Positions 9,586 through 20,568 of a DNA stretch of 64,000 nt are shown one piece after another; the first letter of the stretch is position 1, and each line of letters opens with the position of its first letter. The position numbers were made by a program, and so were the translations under genes. The DNA comes from Novipirellula aureliae. GTDB taxonomy: Bacteria; Planctomycetota; Planctomycetia; Pirellulales; Pirellulaceae. The notes under the pieces were generated by a model that made no database searches, was not told the DNA's origin, and saw only the letters and a list, made by a program, of their open reading frames with translations. Location: NCBI RefSeq assembly GCF_007860185.1, contig NZ_SJPY01000002.1, positions 186,001-250,000 on the forward strand, written 5' to 3'.

Positions 9586-11022
9586 ATGCCTCGACAACCC
9601 TCTTCATCCGCTACCCCGTCATCCAAAACGTCGACGGTTGAAGTCGTTCCCGGCGGCAAAGTCGTCGGAAGGATTACGCCGCCAGGAAGCAAAAGCTTGA
9701 CCAATCGAGCGCTCGTTTGTGCCGCGTTCGCATCGGGGCATTCGACGCTAACCGGTGCGCTTGAGAGCGAAGATACGGAGGTAATGATCGATTCACTAAG
9801 CCAAATCGGTTTAAAAATCACTGTCGAAAACGGTGGGCAAACAATCCATATCGATAATTCACAAGTGCCGCCCGATTCGTCACCGCTTGGTTCGCGGCCG
9901 GGCGAAGCAACAAGACTTTTTATCGCCAATAGTGGGACCACCATTCGTTTTTTGACCGCGGCTTTATCCGCCGCCGGTGGGCATTACGAACTACGCGGTG
10001 TCGACCGGATGCACCAGCGTCCGATCGGCGATCTTGTCGAGGCTATTCGTCCGATTCTAGACGGAAAGATTGAAGCGTTAAGCAAAGATGGATGCCCTCC
10101 GGTGCATTTGAACTGCCACGGCTGGAAGGATGGGAATGTGCACGTGGGAGGATCGGTCAGTAGCCAATATTTGAGTGGTCTGATGATGGCGGCTCCGATT
10201 CAATCGTTTGCGGCGAAATCGAGCCAGGCCACTCGGTCGATTCGGATCATTGTCGATGGTGAATTGGTATCACGGCCCTATGTCGACATGACGGCAAAGG
10301 TGATTGAATCGTTTGGAGGCCGCGTGGATTGTGTTCCTTCACAAGACGGCAAAGAGGATTCGCTTGCTTTTGAGATTTCGGCGGCAGCAAAAAATGGCTC
10401 GTTCGGATATCGCGGCTGCGACTACCAAATCGAACCCGATGCGTCGGCCGCCAGTTACTTTTTGGCTGCGGCCGCGATCACGGGTGGACAGGTTACCGTG
10501 AACGGATTGAGCCGCGATGCGATGCAAGGCGATGTTGGTTTTGCTGACGTGCTTGAACAAATGGGCTGCGACGTTGATTACCAATCGGATTCCATTACCG
10601 TGACGGGTGCACCCTTAAAGGGGATCGATATCGACATGAATGCAATTAGCGATACCGTACAAACGTTGGCCGTCGTCGCCTTGTTCGCCAAAGGACCGAC
10701 GCGAGTGCGTGGGGTCGCACACAATCGATTCAAGGAAACCGATCGGATCGGCGACTTGGCCTGCGAGCTTCGCAAGTTGGGGGCGGACGCCCAAGAGCAC
10801 GACGATGGTTTGACAATCACGCCTCCGCCAAATGTTGACATGCTTCACGGTGCAACCCTAGCCACCTATCACGACCACCGGATGGCGATGAGTTTGTGCC
10901 TAGCAGGCTTGAAGATGGAGGGTGTGCAAATCGAAAACCCGTCGTGTACTTCCAAAACCTATCCCGAATTCTTTCAAGACTTAGAAAAACTGATCCGAAG
11001 GCCGCATCGGTGGACGCAGTAA
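9586..11022 (+). CDS. aroA: 3-phosphoshikimate 1-carboxyvinyltransferase (EPSP synthase)
   Basis: Sixth step of the shikimate pathway: transfers the enolpyruvyl group of PEP to shikimate-3-phosphate. 478 residues, slightly long because of a 20-residue N-terminal extension. Seen motifs: PGSKSLTNRALVCAAFASG (substrate lysine), NSGTTIRFLTA, YHDHRMAMSL near the C-terminus and FKETDRIGDL. Cytosolic monomer. The gene lies alone, just before the CRISPR array end. Confidence 0.95.
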   Translation: MPRQPSSSATPSSKTSTVEVVPGGKVVGRITPPGSKSLTNRALVCAAFASGHSTLTGALESEDTEVMIDSLSQIGLKITVENGGQTIHIDNSQVPPDSSPLGSRPGEATRLFIANSGTTIRFLTAALSAAGGHYELRGVDRMHQRPIGDLVEAIRPILDGKIEALSKDGCPPVHLNCHGWKDGNVHVGGSVSSQYLSGLMMAAPIQSFAAKSSQATRSIRIIVDGELVSRPYVDMTAKVIESFGGRVDCVPSQDGKEDSLAFEISAAAKNGSFGYRGCDYQIEPDASAASYFLAAAAITGGQVTVNGLSRDAMQGDVGFADVLEQMGCDVDYQSDSITVTGAPLKGIDIDMNAISDTVQTLAVVALFAKGPTRVRGVAHNRFKETDRIGDLACELRKLGADAQEHDDGLTITPPPNVDMLHGATLATYHDHRMAMSLCLAGLKMEGVQIENPSCTSKTYPEFFQDLEKLIRRPHRWTQ

Positions 11023-11119
11023 ACGAAAAAACGGCGTTAAGTGTCTACGCACAGGTGCCAGCAATCGCTCTGATCCTGGGGGGATACTAATCTCATCACT
11101 GATAATTTGGTTGACGATT

Positions 11120-11272
11120 ATGCAAGGGATTTTTCAGATCAAAGCCAACGACGATCGTTATCATTTGACCGGCATGGGCCATTCCGATGTGGAACTCGGA
11201 CAGCTACACAGTTTTGCTGTTCAGCTTCGTTTGACGTTAGCCAATCAAACACGCGATTTACGACTTCTTTGA
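11120..11272 (+). CDS. Possible small protein of 50 residues
   Basis: A short frame beginning MQGIFQIKANDDRYHLTGMG and ending with TRDLRLL sits between aroA and the degenerate end of the CRISPR array. Its composition is protein-like, but there is no convincing ribosome-binding site. It could be the remainder of a gene cut by array growth. Function unknown. Confidence 0.25.
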   Translation: MQGIFQIKANDDRYHLTGMGHSDVELGQLHSFAVQLRLTLANQTRDLRLL

Positions 11273-11287
11273 TTTGGTTACCGGATT

Positions 11288-14200
11288 GCGTTCAACACCG
11301 GTTGGCGCTAACGGATCAATCACAATCATCGACGACGAAGGATAGCAGGTTAAAATCTGTGCTCAACGCCGGTTGGCGTTAACGGATCAATCACGAGATT
11401 GACTTCCACGGTGCCGCTGAGACGGCGAAGTGCTCAACGCCGGTTGGCGTTAACGGATCAATCACGCGTCGGGCTACAAGCCGAAAGAAAATGAATTGGT
11501 GTGCTCAACGCCGGTTGGCGTTAACGGATCAATCACATGCAGATGGTCTACGACGAAATAGACGAATCGCTGTGCTCAACGCCGGTTGGCGTTAACGGAT
11601 CAATCACTTCGACCACCACTCGAAAACGGATACGAATTTCAGTGCTCAACGCCGGTTGGCGTTAACGGATCAATCACCCGAATTATTTCAAGAATAGTTA
11701 CGGTGGTATGCTGTGCTCAACGCCGGTTGGCGTTAACGGATCAATCACTCAATCGCGATCTTGCCGGTGATGTTTGCGGCATGTGCTCAACGCCGGTTGG
11801 CGTTAACGGATCAATCACGCGTGTCGAATGGGTCAGTGATCTTGTATAGAATTAGTGCTCAACGCCGGTTGGCGTTAACGGATCAATCACCAGCGTGCCG
11901 CGTTCGCGAATCGTGATTTGCGAGATGTGCTCAACGCCGGTTGGCGTTAACGGATCAATCACTCCATACCATCAATTAGTGATACATGTGCGATCTCGTG
12001 CTCAACGCCGGTTGGCGTTAACGGATCAATCACAATGTACCCACTGGCATTTGACAATTTCATACTTCGTGCTCAACGCCGGTTGGCGTTAACGGATCAA
12101 TCACTATTGTGAATCTTTCTTGATGATGCGAACCAAGTGTGCTCAACGCCGGTTGGCGTTAACGGATCAATCACAATCACGAGCCAGCAATCGCACTCGG
12201 CAATCGCATGTGCTCAACGCCGGTTGGCGTTAACGGATCAATCACACTGATCGATTCGGTGACATTAAATTCGATGATATGTGCTCAACGCCGGTTGGCG
12301 TTAACGGATCAATCACGCGGATGTGCCAAGTTTCAAGAACAGTTCTTGCATTCGTGCTCAACGCCGGTTGGCGTTAACGGATCAATCACGCAATCGAAGT
12401 CTCGACTACAAAATCGTCGTAAATCGTGCTCAACGCCGGTTGGCGTTAACGGATCAATCACATACTCACGAACCAAGGAACGGAGCGAATCATTGAAGTG
12501 CTCAACGCCGGTTGGCGTTAACGGATCAATCACGAGAAATCGTCGTCGATCGCTTCGCCTGGCTTCCGTGCTCAACGCCGGTTGGCGTTAACGGATCAAT
12601 CACGATGCGTTCACCTCGCGAAGTTCCCAGCCGAGTAGTGCTCAACGCCGGTTGGCGTTAACGGATCAATCACCAAATGAACCACTTTCGTTTTCGACCA
12701 AGTCGCCTTCGTGCTCAACGCCGGTTGGCGTTAACGGATCAATCACGAGGTCATACAAACCAATCGCTGTAACTTGATCTTCGTGCTCAACGCCGGTTGG
12801 CGTTAACGGATCAATCACTTCCTCTTTATGAATCCCGAAAGCGGAAACAAGCAGTGCTCAACGCCGGTTGGCGTTAACGGATCAATCACCAACGGGGGCG
12901 GAACGTCTGTCCCGCGCACAACGGTGCTCAACGCCGGTTGGCGTTAACGGATCAATCACATTACCGTTTCGCTCTGGAACGCACACTATGCGACTGTGCT
13001 CAACGCCGGTTGGCGTTAACGGATCAATCACAGTGCAAGCCAGTTTGTACGTCACTTGTGAATAATGTGCTCAACGCCGGTTGGCGTTAACGGATCAATC
13101 ACAGTGAAATAATAACGTTCACCGGCGACCCCGGCAAAGTGCTCAACGCCGGTTGGCGTTAACGGATCAATCACATTGACTCGCTTTCATTTGGGCAACG
13201 ATGTCTTGGTGCTCAACGCCGGTTGGCGTTAACGGATCAATCACAGCCTGAGCCGACGGTAGATGACTATCTGAGAGGTGTGCTCAACGCCGGTTGGCGT
13301 TAACGGATCAATCACTGCGACCCTCCCGAATCCACTCGCTGCCTCGTTCAACGTGCTCAACGCCGGTTGGCGTTAACGGATCAATCACGTAGTCTGCGAA
13401 CAGGATACTATCGTGTTCCTTCCGTGCTCAACGCCGGTTGGCGTTAACGGATCAATCACGACAATCCTCATGAATAACCACCAACTTATAAAAAGTGCTC
13501 AACGCCGGTTGGCGTTAACGGATCAATCACGCCATCGAAAAAACAAAGCTGAGTCGATTGTGAGTGTGCTCAACGCCGGTTGGCGTTAACGGATCAATCA
13601 CCATTTGATCGGCGTAAAGTGAGACGTGCGTATAGATGTGCTCAACGCCGGTTGGCGTTAACGGATCAATCACCCGCTCGTCGTCGTTGCGTTGTTCCAT
13701 GTCCGATCGTGCTCAACGCCGGTTGGCGTTAACGGATCAATCACCAGCGTCAACAGTCTATCGTCGTCGCTTTGTTGCGTGTGCTCAACGCCGGTTGGCG
13801 TTAACGGATCAATCACCATCGCGGTCGATAAACGGAATCAAACGTGAGTTAGTGCTCAACGCCGGTTGGCGTTAACGGATCAATCACAAGCTAAAGCGTT
13901 CGTCGTGAATTCGTTTGTCAAGGTGCTCAACGCCGGTTGGCGTTAACGGATCAATCACGCATAGGCGTAGCGACATCGTAAGTCGTTTTGTTGTGCTCAA
14001 CGCCGGTTGGCGTTAACGGATCAATCACGGTATGACCGTCCTTCGGTCATGCTGTGCCTATTTCGTGCTCAACGCCGGTTGGCGTTAACGGATCAATCAC
14101 TCGGATTGGATCGGTTCGGCATATTTCCAGCACGTGTGCTCAACGCCGGTTGGCGTTAACGGATCAATCACACTTTATTGATCGTCTTGCCTGCCATCTC

Positions 14201-17200
14201 CTCAAAGTGCTCAACGCCGGTTGGCGTTAACGGATCAATCACAACGAAATTGCAAGCCCAACCGGCGACCCCGGCAAAGTGCTCAACGCCGGTTGGCGTT
14301 AACGGATCAATCACTGTGATATTGTCTTGCGTGATGATTATCACGTTTTGTGCTCAACGCCGGTTGGCGTTAACGGATCAATCACCGAAATACCGTTGCA
14401 GACTTCCAGTCATTGATTAGTGCTCAACGCCGGTTGGCGTTAACGGATCAATCACCAGCACTGGACCACGACTCCGCAGCAATCCGATCGAGTGCTCAAC
14501 GCCGGTTGGCGTTAACGGATCAATCACTGGTAATTCAGCGTCTACCGTGCCACCCCGGTAAAGTGCTCAACGCCGGTTGGCGTTAACGGATCAATCACAC
14601 GGTTGCGACGTGCCGACGGCGAGTTCACCGCGAAAGTGCTCAACGCCGGTTGGCGTTAACGGATCAATCACTTCAACGCCATCGACAACTACAACTTTTT
14701 CTTTTGTGTGCTCAACGCCGGTTGGCGTTAACGGATCAATCACTCACGGTCGTACCGATTCCATGATACTGATTGCTCGTGCTCAACGCCGGTTGGCGTT
14801 AACGGATCAATCACCTATTGTGAATCTTTCTCAATAATCCGAATCAAGTGTGCTCAACGCCGGTTGGCGTTAACGGATCAATCACTGCCAAACCGAAAAC
14901 ATGCGGTTGCCAATGTCCAGTGCTCAACGCCGGTTGGCGTTAACGGATCAATCACGTTCCCTGCCGCGATCACCACCCAAATGCCTTTGTCGTGCTCAAC
15001 GCCGGTTGGCGTTAACGGATCAATCACTCCACTTCGAGCACCAAACGCAATCACTGCGAGTGTGCTCAACGCCGGTTGGCGTTAACGGATCAATCACTAG
15101 AAATTAAAACTCTACCGGCGACCCCGGCAAAGTGCTCAACGCCGGTTGGCGTTAACGGATCAATCACTAGAAATTAAAACTCTACCGGCGACCCCGGCAA
15201 AGTGCTCAACGCCGGTTGGCGTTAACGGATCAATCACTCTGGTCGGCGTAAAGTGAGACGTGCGTATAGATGTGCTCAACGCCGGTTGGCGTTAACGGAT
15301 CAATCACTCGATGACCCACGAACCACCCAAGCAAGATCCCGTGCTCAACGCCGGTTGGCGTTAACGGATCAATCACTTCCAGCGGCATCTTACAAACTTG
15401 TTTATACAAAAAGTGCTCAACGCCGGTTGGCGTTAACGGATCAATCACTAACAATCGGCTGGCAGTGCTTTGAATATTGATTCGTGCTCAACGCCGGTTG
15501 GCGTTAACGGATCAATCACACTTGATTGCCACGTGATTCAGGGTTCCAGTTTGAGTGCTCAACGCCGGTTGGCGTTAACGGATCAATCACAAACAATCCT
15601 CAGCCAACTTGGCGGTCACAAGTTGTGCTCAACGCCGGTTGGCGTTAACGGATCAATCACGCCTCAGTTGCGTTCTCACATTGCCGCAGGTATTGTGCTC
15701 AACGCCGGTTGGCGTTAACGGATCAATCACTCACTATTGCAACTGCGATATACGCCATACCTCGTTGTGCTCAACGCCGGTTGGCGTTAACGGATCAATC
15801 ACCCTACGATGGCGCAACGGAATGCACGGACTTTTAGAGTGCTCAACGCCGGTTGGCGTTAACGGATCAATCACACGCAGTGGATAACGTCCTGCTGCGA
15901 CGTGAAAAGTGCTCAACGCCGGTTGGCGTTAACGGATCAATCACGGTGATCTCTCTGGTTGATCCCGCATTTCCCAGTTGTGCTCAACGCCGGTTGGCGT
16001 TAACGGATCAATCACCGTTTCTTCGACGATAACCACCCATGCACCCGGTAGTGCTCAACGCCGGTTGGCGTTAACGGATCAATCACCTTTCGCGGCGTGG
16101 TGCTGAGAAGGCGAAGCGAGAGTGCTCAACGCCGGTTGGCGTTAACGGATCAATCACGCGGCGTAGGTAAGAATCGGTTTCAGCGTAGATTGGTGCTCAA
16201 CGCCGGTTGGCGTTAACGGATCAATCACACAATGGTCCGTCATCAACTGATGCAACTCGTTAATGTGCTCAACGCCGGTTGGCGTTAACGGATCAATCAC
16301 AATGCTCAAATGCGGCTGGCTGTCGAGAATGGCACGGTGCTCAACGCCGGTTGGCGTTAACGGATCAATCACACTCGCGTGATGCACGTTGCCCCGTACG
16401 GTTCGCGTGCTCAACGCCGGTTGGCGTTAACGGATCAATCACACCGCTTCGATCTCGATTGGCTTTTTTCTAAATTTGTGCTCAACGCCGGTTGGCGTTA
16501 ACGGATCAATCACATCACAACCGGCTCGCTAAGCAAAACAGACTGAACGTGCTCAACGCCGGTTGGCGTTAACGGATCAATCACTGAACAACTTTGGGAT
16601 TGCAGTCCTAACGAGCACGGTGCTCAACGCCGGTTGGCGTTAACGGATCAATCACTGGTGACTTCATGGTACTTGCTCAAGTGTGGCACGGTGCTCAACG
16701 CCGGTTGGCGTTAACGGATCAATCACGACTGCATCGGAGGTACTATCGACAGTGTCTAAGTGCTCAACGCCGGTTGGCGTTAACGGATCAATCACCTCGC
16801 TGTTGTCTTCGCTATGTCCAAATGCACGTTGTGCTCAACGCCGGTTGGCGTTAACGGATCAATCACCGGTCAATGATCCTTCGGCCTCGATCGAACCACT
16901 TCGTGCTCAACGCCGGTTGGCGTTAACGGATCAATCACATTGATTGACTGGCACCCAGACTTGTCACGTCCAGTGCTCAACGCCGGTTGGCGTTAACGGA
17001 TCAATCACATCCCAGCCGTCAGGAATGATCCAATCATCCAAAAGTGCTCAACGCCGGTTGGCGTTAACGGATCAATCACACGCAGCAGGAGGAACCGCAA
17101 TCAAATACGACTGTGCTCAACGCCGGTTGGCGTTAACGGATCAATCACGCAATACGTCCGCGTCAGCCCCGTCGTTCGATACGTGCTCAACGCCGGTTGG

Positions 17201-18282
17201 CGTTAACGGATCAATCACTCGGGCCAGGACGAAACCGGATCATTGATTGATCCGTGCTCAACGCCGGTTGGCGTTAACGGATCAATCACTCTGGTCGGCG
17301 TAAAGTGAGACGTGCGTATAGATGTGCTCAACGCCGGTTGGCGTTAACGGATCAATCACGGTGTTCGTCGAAGGTTACCAAGGCGGGATACCTAAGTGCT
17401 CAACGCCGGTTGGCGTTAACGGATCAATCACATCCACAGCGAGGTCTGTTCCGGCTCCGTCAATCGGTGCTCAACGCCGGTTGGCGTTAACGGATCAATC
17501 ACAACTTTTCGCTGAAGCCATCTTTTCGCGAGTCGGTGTGCTCAACGCCGGTTGGCGTTAACGGATCAATCACTTTCGATCAACGCAGTGCCGAACCAGT
17601 CACCTTCGTGCTCAACGCCGGTTGGCGTTAACGGATCAATCACCTTGTGATCGCTGTATCTACCGGCCTTCGCCAGAGTGCTCAACGCCGGTTGGCGTTA
17701 ACGGATCAATCACCGCCGCTAGTTGCACGGCTCTCAACCGTGCCAAGTTGTGCTCAACGCCGGTTGGCGTTAACGGATCAATCACACCGTTGAGTACGTA
17801 GCCGTGCTCCGTAGTCACTACGTGCTCAACGCCGGTTGGCGTTAACGGATCAATCACGAAGTGGGCACACGTTCCACACGTAGAGCGTTCAAGTGCTCAA
17901 CGCCGGTTGGCGTTAACGGATCAATCACAGGATTTCCAGTTCCTCTTTGAACGTTCGAGGTTGTGCTCAACGCCGGTTGGCGTTAACGGATCAATCACCG
18001 AAAGTAAGTAATTGATTTGGTCCGTGATGATTGTGCTCAACGCCGGTTGGCGTTAACGGATCAATCACACGTCCGGCTTGTCATTACGGTTGGGACGCGA
18101 GACTGTGCTCAACGCCGGTTGGCGTTAACGGATCAATCACACGGCCGGCCAAGTTTGCACCTAACCGACCGTTTTGTGCTCAACGCCGGTTGGCGTTAAC
18201 GGATCAATCACGGCACTGGACCACGACTCCGCAGCAATCCGATCGAGTGCTCAACGCCGGTTGGCGTTAACGGATCAATCAC
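11288..18282 (-). CRISPR. CRISPR array, 99 repeats and 98 spacers
   Basis: The repeat is 36 bp. On the plus strand it begins GTGCTCAACGCC and ends GGATCAATCAC, with an internal stem AACGCC/GGCGTT. I counted 99 repeat starts from 11288 to 18247; start-to-start distances are 69-73 bp, giving spacers of 33-37 bp. All repeats appear identical except the one at 11288-11323, which has four substitutions and marks the old (trailer) end. The leader is therefore on the cas2 side and the array is read on the minus strand, with crRNA handles ending GTTGAGCAC. This orientation is supported by the pseudo-repeat near 25048, which best preserves that end. Several spacers are related or repeated (see findings). 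Confidence 0.98.
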
Positions 18283-18546
18283 TGCACTTCACGTAAATGT
18301 CGGCGGAAGAACGACTTATCAAATGCGTTTTCATGGATGTCGTCAACCACGACACCCAAAGTGATGCACAGTGGCATTTGCAATCTTTCGAATTCGCTTA
18401 AGTAGTTTCCCGTTATCGACTTATAATCCGCTCATGGATCACGCTACGTGTACGGTGATCGAAAAAGGACCGAAACAACCAAATTACCAAAAATCAATGC
18501 CGCTGGCGACTGGGCACAGGCTCGCCAGACTCCGATGCTGGAATCG
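18283..18546 (-). promoter_or_regulatory. CRISPR leader
   Basis: 264 bp between the youngest repeat and the cas2 stop. On the minus strand it contains a T-rich tract (TTTTTGGTAATTTGG near 18490-18470) and an AT-rich GGATTATAAGTCG that could be a -10 region near 18415-18427. No believable gene is present. Assigned as leader because it abuts the conserved end of the array and the adaptation genes. Confidence 0.7.
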
Positions 18547-18852
18547 TTACAGGATCTCAAAGCTGGCCGGCGGCTCGCTCCAATCGCTGCGGTCGCCACG
18601 TGAGTGATCGTCGACTTTCGCTGCACAGCGGTCGCACAACGGAATGACCAGCAAATCGTCCTCAGCGGCCATTAACTCAGAAAGCTCCCAACGCAACTTT
18701 TCCAGTCGCTCGGCGGTCGCGCGAACTCTGAATAGACTGTATTGCACGCGTTCGCCATAGCCTTCGAGCAACTTCGCTACCCGACGCAATCGTTTGGGTT
18801 CACGCACATCATACGATACCAAGTTCCATTTTTGTTCGCTTGTCATTTGCAT
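18547..18852 (-). CDS. cas2: CRISPR adaptation protein Cas2
   Basis: 101 residues with the ferredoxin-like Cas2 pattern: WNLVSYDVREPKRLRRVAKL (the Asp follows the first strand), then YGERVQYSLFRV and LLVIPLCDRCAAKV. It dimerises and forms the scaffold of the Cas1-Cas2 spacer integrase. It is the last gene of the cas block, 24 bp after the cas4-cas1 fusion and next to the leader. A C-terminal tail of about 20 residues beyond the usual fold is rich in D, S and W. Confidence 0.93.
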   Translation of the reverse strand: MQMTSEQKWNLVSYDVREPKRLRRVAKLLEGYGERVQYSLFRVRATAERLEKLRWELSELMAAEDDLLVIPLCDRCAAKVDDHSRGDRSDWSEPPASFEIL

Positions 18853-18876
18853 GTACCTCGTCTATTGAACGGGGGC

Positions 18877-20568
18877 CTATCGAATGCGAAGTTGACCAAA
18901 TCCGCCACTGGCACCACTCCACTCTTTCTCTAGTAGTCGCAGTTCCAATTCCACCATCCGACCATACTCCAGTGATTGCTCGGTGTGAGGGTGGCGGTAG
19001 GATTCGGTTAATCGCATTTCAAACAGCTTGATCGCTTTCTTGCGACCTTCATCGGACAGCCAAACGTGCCCCGGACAGATCTCAAAATCGGCGGTTTCAT
19101 CCCACTGGCCACGATTCAAACTGCCCACTAACGGCATCTCCCACAACAGCGTCCGAAACAACTCCATCACATCCATCACCAGCGGTGGAGCCGTTGATCT
19201 CGGTTGATGAAAGTATCCAAACGAAGGTTCGAGCCCGATGGTCAATATCGTTCGCTGGACCAGCCCAAAGATCATTGAGTAGCCAAACGACAACAAGCAG
19301 TTCAGTCGATCACGGGGTGGATGCTTCGTGCGACCGTTCATCCGCAGCGACTCCGCAACACGATCGGTCAACAAGTGATTGAACGACGCGAAGTAATGTC
19401 GAGCTGCGATGCCTTCTTCGCCTCGCAGCGAATCGATCGACTCCGATTTTTCCGCTCGCGAGACCGCGCGGCGAATCATTTCGATGTCCGGCTGTACGGC
19501 AGCGCGCGCGTTTTCGTTGCCGCGGGTGCCTCGCAGTAAATACTGGAGTTGGAACTGAATTTTCGCAACCACCGTTACGCGAGCCAACTGCAAGCAAACA
19601 TCGGGGCTCGTCAGCGCAGTGAACTGGCGGATTCGTTGGCGGACTCGGCCGGGAGTTTCCACCATCCCGGTGACCCGTCCGCCAGCGGTCACCCACTGCA
19701 CGGCGATTTTTTCATAAACACAACCCGCGATCGCTTGGGAGGTGATTTGGGCACCGCCATACAGCACCACGGCGTCAACCTGTTCCATCGGTACTTTTTT
19801 TGTGCTCTCTTCCGTTTCGATGTGCAGCTGTCGGGCCGATCGCTTGACGGTCGCTGGGACGGTTGTGACATGCAGCGTTCGGCGATCACGTCGAGAGGGA
19901 AACAAGGTGGCACGATCCCGTTCACCCTCGGGCTGAGTCGTGATGCGTTCTTCCTCCGGCAGACAGACCACCCGCAGACTGCAACGCCGACAGAGTTTTT
20001 CATTATCGGTCACTGGCGGTCGATCGTCGGAGCGCCGAAGCTGACGCATCATCTCGACAGCAGCGTGGACTTCGGCGCGAATCGCATCATCAATCGGCAC
20101 GCAAACGGTCACGTTGTCTTGGTGGTAGCGAATGCGACCTTCGGTTACGCTTTGGCCGAGTTGTTCCTCGAGCAGCATCGCATAGGCGGCGACTTGCATC
20201 CGGTCGCTAGGCCAAGCCATCGGTGTTTTGTCGCTACTGCTTGCTCGTTTGCAACGACCTTTTTTGTGTTCGTAGGCGACCCAACCACCATCACGAATAC
20301 GCGCAGCATCGACTTTGCCGAACAACCCGATCGAGTCCGACGAGACTTCAAAGGAGCGAAGCTCTCGCGAGTCATCATCGAGCTTCGGCACTCGTTCTTC
20401 GTGCAGCCTTCGACCTGCATAGACACGGTCATCCGCTTCGTACAACCCTTCGACTTCTTCTAGGTAGAACAACCTCGGGCAATATAGCAGCGCATGCAGT
20501 GCCATCACCCGAATCGGCGGCTCTTCGGAGGTGGTGAAATCATTTGCAGTTTCAGAGGCATCGGTCAT
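18877..20568 (-). CDS. cas4-cas1: Cas4-Cas1 fusion, adaptation nuclease/integrase
   Basis: 563 residues. The first about 210 are Cas4, a RecB-type Fe-S nuclease: LHALLYCPRLFYLEEVEG with the first Cys, AYEHKKGRCK with the motif Lys, and the closing Cys cluster LCRRCSLRVVCLPEEE. The rest is Cas1, the metal-dependent integrase: MEQVDAVVLYGGAQITSQAI, RGEEGIAARHYFASF and LNCLLSFGYSMIFG (family Glu/His ligands). Cas4 selects PAM-adjacent prespacers and Cas1 inserts them. Such fusions are usual in Myxan-type I-B and in I-G loci. Its start overlaps the cas5 stop by four bases (ATGA), showing translational coupling. Confidence 0.93.
   Translation of the reverse strand: MTDASETANDFTTSEEPPIRVMALHALLYCPRLFYLEEVEGLYEADDRVYAGRRLHEERVPKLDDDSRELRSFEVSSDSIGLFGKVDAARIRDGGWVAYEHKKGRCKRASSSDKTPMAWPSDRMQVAAYAMLLEEQLGQSVTEGRIRYHQDNVTVCVPIDDAIRAEVHAAVEMMRQLRRSDDRPPVTDNEKLCRRCSLRVVCLPEEERITTQPEGERDRATLFPSRRDRRTLHVTTVPATVKRSARQLHIETEESTKKVPMEQVDAVVLYGGAQITSQAIAGCVYEKIAVQWVTAGGRVTGMVETPGRVRQRIRQFTALTSPDVCLQLARVTVVAKIQFQLQYLLRGTRGNENARAAVQPDIEMIRRAVSRAEKSESIDSLRGEEGIAARHYFASFNHLLTDRVAESLRMNGRTKHPPRDRLNCLLSFGYSMIFGLVQRTILTIGLEPSFGYFHQPRSTAPPLVMDVMELFRTLLWEMPLVGSLNRGQWDETADFEICPGHVWLSDEGRKKAIKLFEMRLTESYRHPHTEQSLEYGRMVELELRLLEKEWSGASGGFGQLRIR

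Noticed and set aside
11288-11323. Leader at the 11.3-kb end of the array
   Set aside because: The only degenerate repeat is here, cas genes lie at the other end, and the pseudo-repeat near 25048 preserves the minus-strand crRNA handle. All favour a leader at 18.3 kb.
17219-17253. Spacer ending ATTGATTGATCC as a repeat-derived insertion
   Set aside because: Only about ten bases resemble the repeat end in inverse orientation; chance is likely for short palindromic AT-rich bases.
11586-18270. Many open frames inside the CRISPR array
   Set aside because: They are translations of the repeat (CSTPVGVNGSIT, AQRRLALTDQS and the reverse VIDPLTPTGVEH) joined by spacers, with no gene features.
19549-20463. 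304-residue plus-strand ORF across cas4-cas1
   Set aside because: It is antisense to the clearly coding cas4-cas1 gene and has no family pattern.
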